This document shows, piece by piece, positions 62,042-64,000 of a DNA stretch of 64,000 bases (position 1 is the first letter of the stretch; each line of letters opens with the position of its first letter). The notes beneath the pieces were generated by a model that saw only the letters and a program-made list of their open reading frames with translations, was not told the origin of the DNA and did not search any database. The position numbers and the translations under genes were made by a program. This DNA is from JBHENC01 sp046262295 (GTDB lineage Bacteria > Acidobacteriota > Blastocatellia > Pyrinomonadales > Pyrinomonadaceae). The DNA is taken from assembly GCA_046262295.1 (NCBI GenBank), contig JBHENC010000002.1, forward strand, positions 248,001-312,000, in the 5' to 3' direction.

Positions 62042-64000
62042 GTGGCCGCCACAGCAGCATTCACCGACAAGCAGAAATATACTTTTCCGTTTCAATGGCT
62101 AATCATCGCCATTGGCGCGGCGATTTCGCTTTTCTCCGTCTACCACCTGCCGTTAGCCCAGATTGATGTGCGCTTTTTGCTGCTGGCCGCGATGACGGTC
62201 GTCATCAGTTCGCGCGTGGGAATTAAAGTGCCGCGCATCAACTCGGACGTCAGCATCTCCGACACTTTTATTTTCGTCGCCATTCTGCTTTATAACAGCC
62301 ATATCGCCATCCTGCTGGCGGCGGCGGAAGGCCTCTGCTCCGGCGTGCGGATCAGCAAAAAGCCGCGCACTGTTTTATTCAACTCGGCGGTGTCAACCTG
62401 CGCGACGGCCGTCACCGTGCAGACGCTGAATCTTGCCTTCGGCAGTCCGGCGGGAATCCTTCATCATAGTTTTTCGATTATCATTATCGCCGTTTGCGCG
62501 ATGGCACTGGTGCATTACTTCTCATATACGAGCATCATCGTCACGGCGATGTCGTGCAAGGAGAATCAACCGTTCTGGCAGATGTGGAGCCGGAATTTCC
62601 TCTGGGTGTCGGTGACGCATTTCGTCGGCGCGATGGCGGCCGCAATTATCGCTGGCGGCATCAACGTCGTCGGCTTCTACGCCGTCCTCGTCGTTATCCC
62701 GATTATTTCGATTCTCTATTTCACCTACTACAAATATCTTGAAGACATTCGCGCAGCGGCTGCGCAAGCCGAGCACTCCGAACGCGCCCGCGCCGAACTC
62801 GAACGCGCCCGCGCCGAACAAGCCGAACGCCATGTCGAAGAACTCTCGCGCTATATCGCCGAACAGGAACGCATCGGCCGCGAGCTTGAAGAAAGCCGTG
62901 AACACTTTCGCCACGCCGCGTTTCATGACACGCTGACGAACTTGCCGAACCGCGCGCTGCTCACCGAACATTTGAAGCGTTCGATTGAGAGCGCCAAGCA
63001 AAGTGATAACCATTTATTCGCACTGTTGTTTCTCGACCTTGATCGTTTCAAAAACATCAATGATAGTCTCGGACACGTCGCGGGCGATCAACTGCTGATC
63101 TCGATTGCGCGCCGTCTCGAAGGCTGCCTGCGTCCGGCGGACACGGTGGCGCGGCTCGGCGGCGACGAGTTCGCAATTTTGCTTAACGGGCTGGACGATT
63201 ATAGCGATGCCGTTCGCGTCGCCGAACGCGCTCAACAGGAATTATCGCGCCCCTTGACTCTCAATGGACACGAAGTCTATACGACGGCGAGCATCGGCAT
63301 TACCATCAACGCGATCGGCTACGACGACCCGGAAAGTATTCTACGTGACGCCGACACAGCGATGTACCGCGCGAAAGAGAACGGCAAAGCGCGCCATGAA
63401 ATGTTCGACCAGTTAATGCACGCCCGCGCCGTCTCGCGCCTGCAATTGGAGAACGATCTGCGCCGCGCACTCGAACGGCAGGAATTCCGCGTTTACTATC
63501 AGCCGATTATCGCGCTGGAAACGAACGGAATCGCGGGCTTCGAGGCGCTTGTTCGCTGGGAACATCCGGTGCGCGGCTTTATCGCGCCGATTGAGTTTAT
63601 TTCCGTCGCGGAAGAGACCGGCTTGATTACCGCACTGGGCGAGTGGGTGTTGCGCGAAGCGTGTCGCCAGACGCGCGAGTGGCAAACGCGCGTGCCCGGC
63701 TGCGGCGCGCTCTCCATCAGCGTCAATCTCTCCGGCAAGCAATTCGCGCAACCCGACTTGATCGAAAAGACTAAAGCCATCCTTTATGAAACGAAGCTCG
63801 ATCCATGCGCTCTAAAATTAGAGATTACGGAATCAGTCGTGATGGAAAACGCGGAAATCGCCAGCACGATGTTGACCCAACTGCGCGCGCTCGGCGCAGA
63901 ATTGAGCATTGACGATTTCGGCACAGGCTATTCGTCGCTCAGCTACCTGCATCGCTTTCCGGTCAATACGCTGAAGATAGACCGCTCGTTTATTTCAAGA
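62042..64000 (+). CDS. Membrane-bound GGDEF-EAL protein (c-di-GMP turnover), 3' end outside window
   Basis: 653 residues are visible from a GTG at 62042 behind GAGG; the frame is open at the window end. Order: an N-terminal membrane domain with about six hydrophobic segments (1-235), a charged coiled coil of ERARAEL type (about 240-290), a GGDEF domain with intact GGDEF at 373-377 (RLGGDEFAIL), and an EAL domain with EAL at 501-503 (EALVRWEHP) and DDFGTGYSSLSYLHRFPVNTLKIDRSF near the end. Both active-site motifs look intact, so synthesis and breakdown of c-di-GMP are both possible. The signal sensed by the membrane part is unknown. Confidence 0.92.
   Translation, partial: MAATAAFTDKQKYTFPFQWLIIAIGAAISLFSVYHLPLAQIDVRFLLLAAMTVVISSRVGIKVPRINSDVSISDTFIFVAILLYNSHIAILLAAAEGLCSGVRISKKPRTVLFNSAVSTCATAVTVQTLNLAFGSPAGILHHSFSIIIIAVCAMALVHYFSYTSIIVTAMSCKENQPFWQMWSRNFLWVSVTHFVGAMAAAIIAGGINVVGFYAVLVVIPIISILYFTYYKYLEDIRAAAAQAEHSERARAELERARAEQAERHVEELSRYIAEQERIGRELEESREHFRHAAFHDTLTNLPNRALLTEHLKRSIESAKQSDNHLFALLFLDLDRFKNINDSLGHVAGDQLLISIARRLEGCLRPADTVARLGGDEFAILLNGLDDYSDAVRVAERAQQELSRPLTLNGHEVYTTASIGITINAIGYDDPESILRDADTAMYRAKENGKARHEMFDQLMHARAVSRLQLENDLRRALERQEFRVYYQPIIALETNGIAGFEALVRWEHPVRGFIAPIEFISVAEETGLITALGEWVLREACRQTREWQTRVPGCGALSISVNLSGKQFAQPDLIEKTKAILYETKLDPCALKLEITESVVMENAEIASTMLTQLRALGAELSIDDFGTGYSSLSYLHRFPVNTLKIDRSFISR

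Overview
The window reads as chromosomal DNA of a heterotrophic Acidobacteriota-like bacterium, probably Blastocatellia. This is an inference from two Oar-type TonB-dependent receptors with an N-terminal carboxypeptidase-regulatory domain, many secreted hydrolases, and the mix of housekeeping genes. No rRNA, tRNA, CRISPR array, prophage or transposase was seen.

Layout. (1) 1-9.1 kb: a plus-strand inositol catabolism operon (Cgl0159-like aldolase end, iolD, mmsA/iolA, an RbsACB-type sugar ABC importer, iolG, iolE). (2) 9.1-37.4 kb: export-oriented scavenging genes: two GH92 alpha-mannosidases, a PHP-domain (CehA/McbA-like) hydrolase, an unknown secreted protein, two TonB receptors, a Tat-exported metallophosphoesterase, a PfkB kinase, glpK-glpF diverging from glpD, a GntR/HutC regulator, a glycerophosphodiester phosphodiesterase and an alkaline phosphatase. 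Together with (1) these would fit use of molecules built from inositol, mannose, glycerol and phosphate, such as phosphoinositol glycolipids. (3) 37.8-48.7 kb: urate-to-ureidoglycolate purine degradation (allantoinase; then allantoicase, OHCU decarboxylase, HIU hydrolase, uricase and a CitE-like protein). (4) 52.6-64 kb: Nudix, pyrE, recR, ybaB, a UvrD-like helicase, an esterase, an NTF2-like lipoprotein, an S9 peptidase, a GNAT protein and a GGDEF-EAL protein cut by the window end.

Three blocks (about 14.5-16.8, 39.2-44.3 and 48.8-51.6 kb) interrupt this scheme. They hold small, visibly AT-richer genes, nearly all on the minus strand, separated by imperfect palindromes ending in GTTRRRY-like boxes. 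They look like integron gene cassettes with attC sites but no integrase in view (a CALIN). One block splits the purine genes between allantoinase and allantoicase. Cassette cargo includes DUF433/PIN-like and HicAB toxin-antitoxin modules, two acetyltransferases, a methyltransferase, a phosphodiesterase, a membrane-tethered receiver domain and a large TPR membrane protein.

The most striking single gene is a MerB-like (organomercurial lyase family) cassette gene at 15329-16018. An in-frame TGA replaces the residue that aligns with the second catalytic cysteine. A SECIS-like hairpin with a GGUC apical loop follows 10 nt after the TGA, its loop starting 19 nt after it. This is a candidate selenoprotein carried in an integron cassette. 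A second unusual element is a compact transcription unit at 60360-60622 with a good promoter, an unusually strong Shine-Dalgarno, an 11-codon ORF, structured RNA and an intrinsic terminator.
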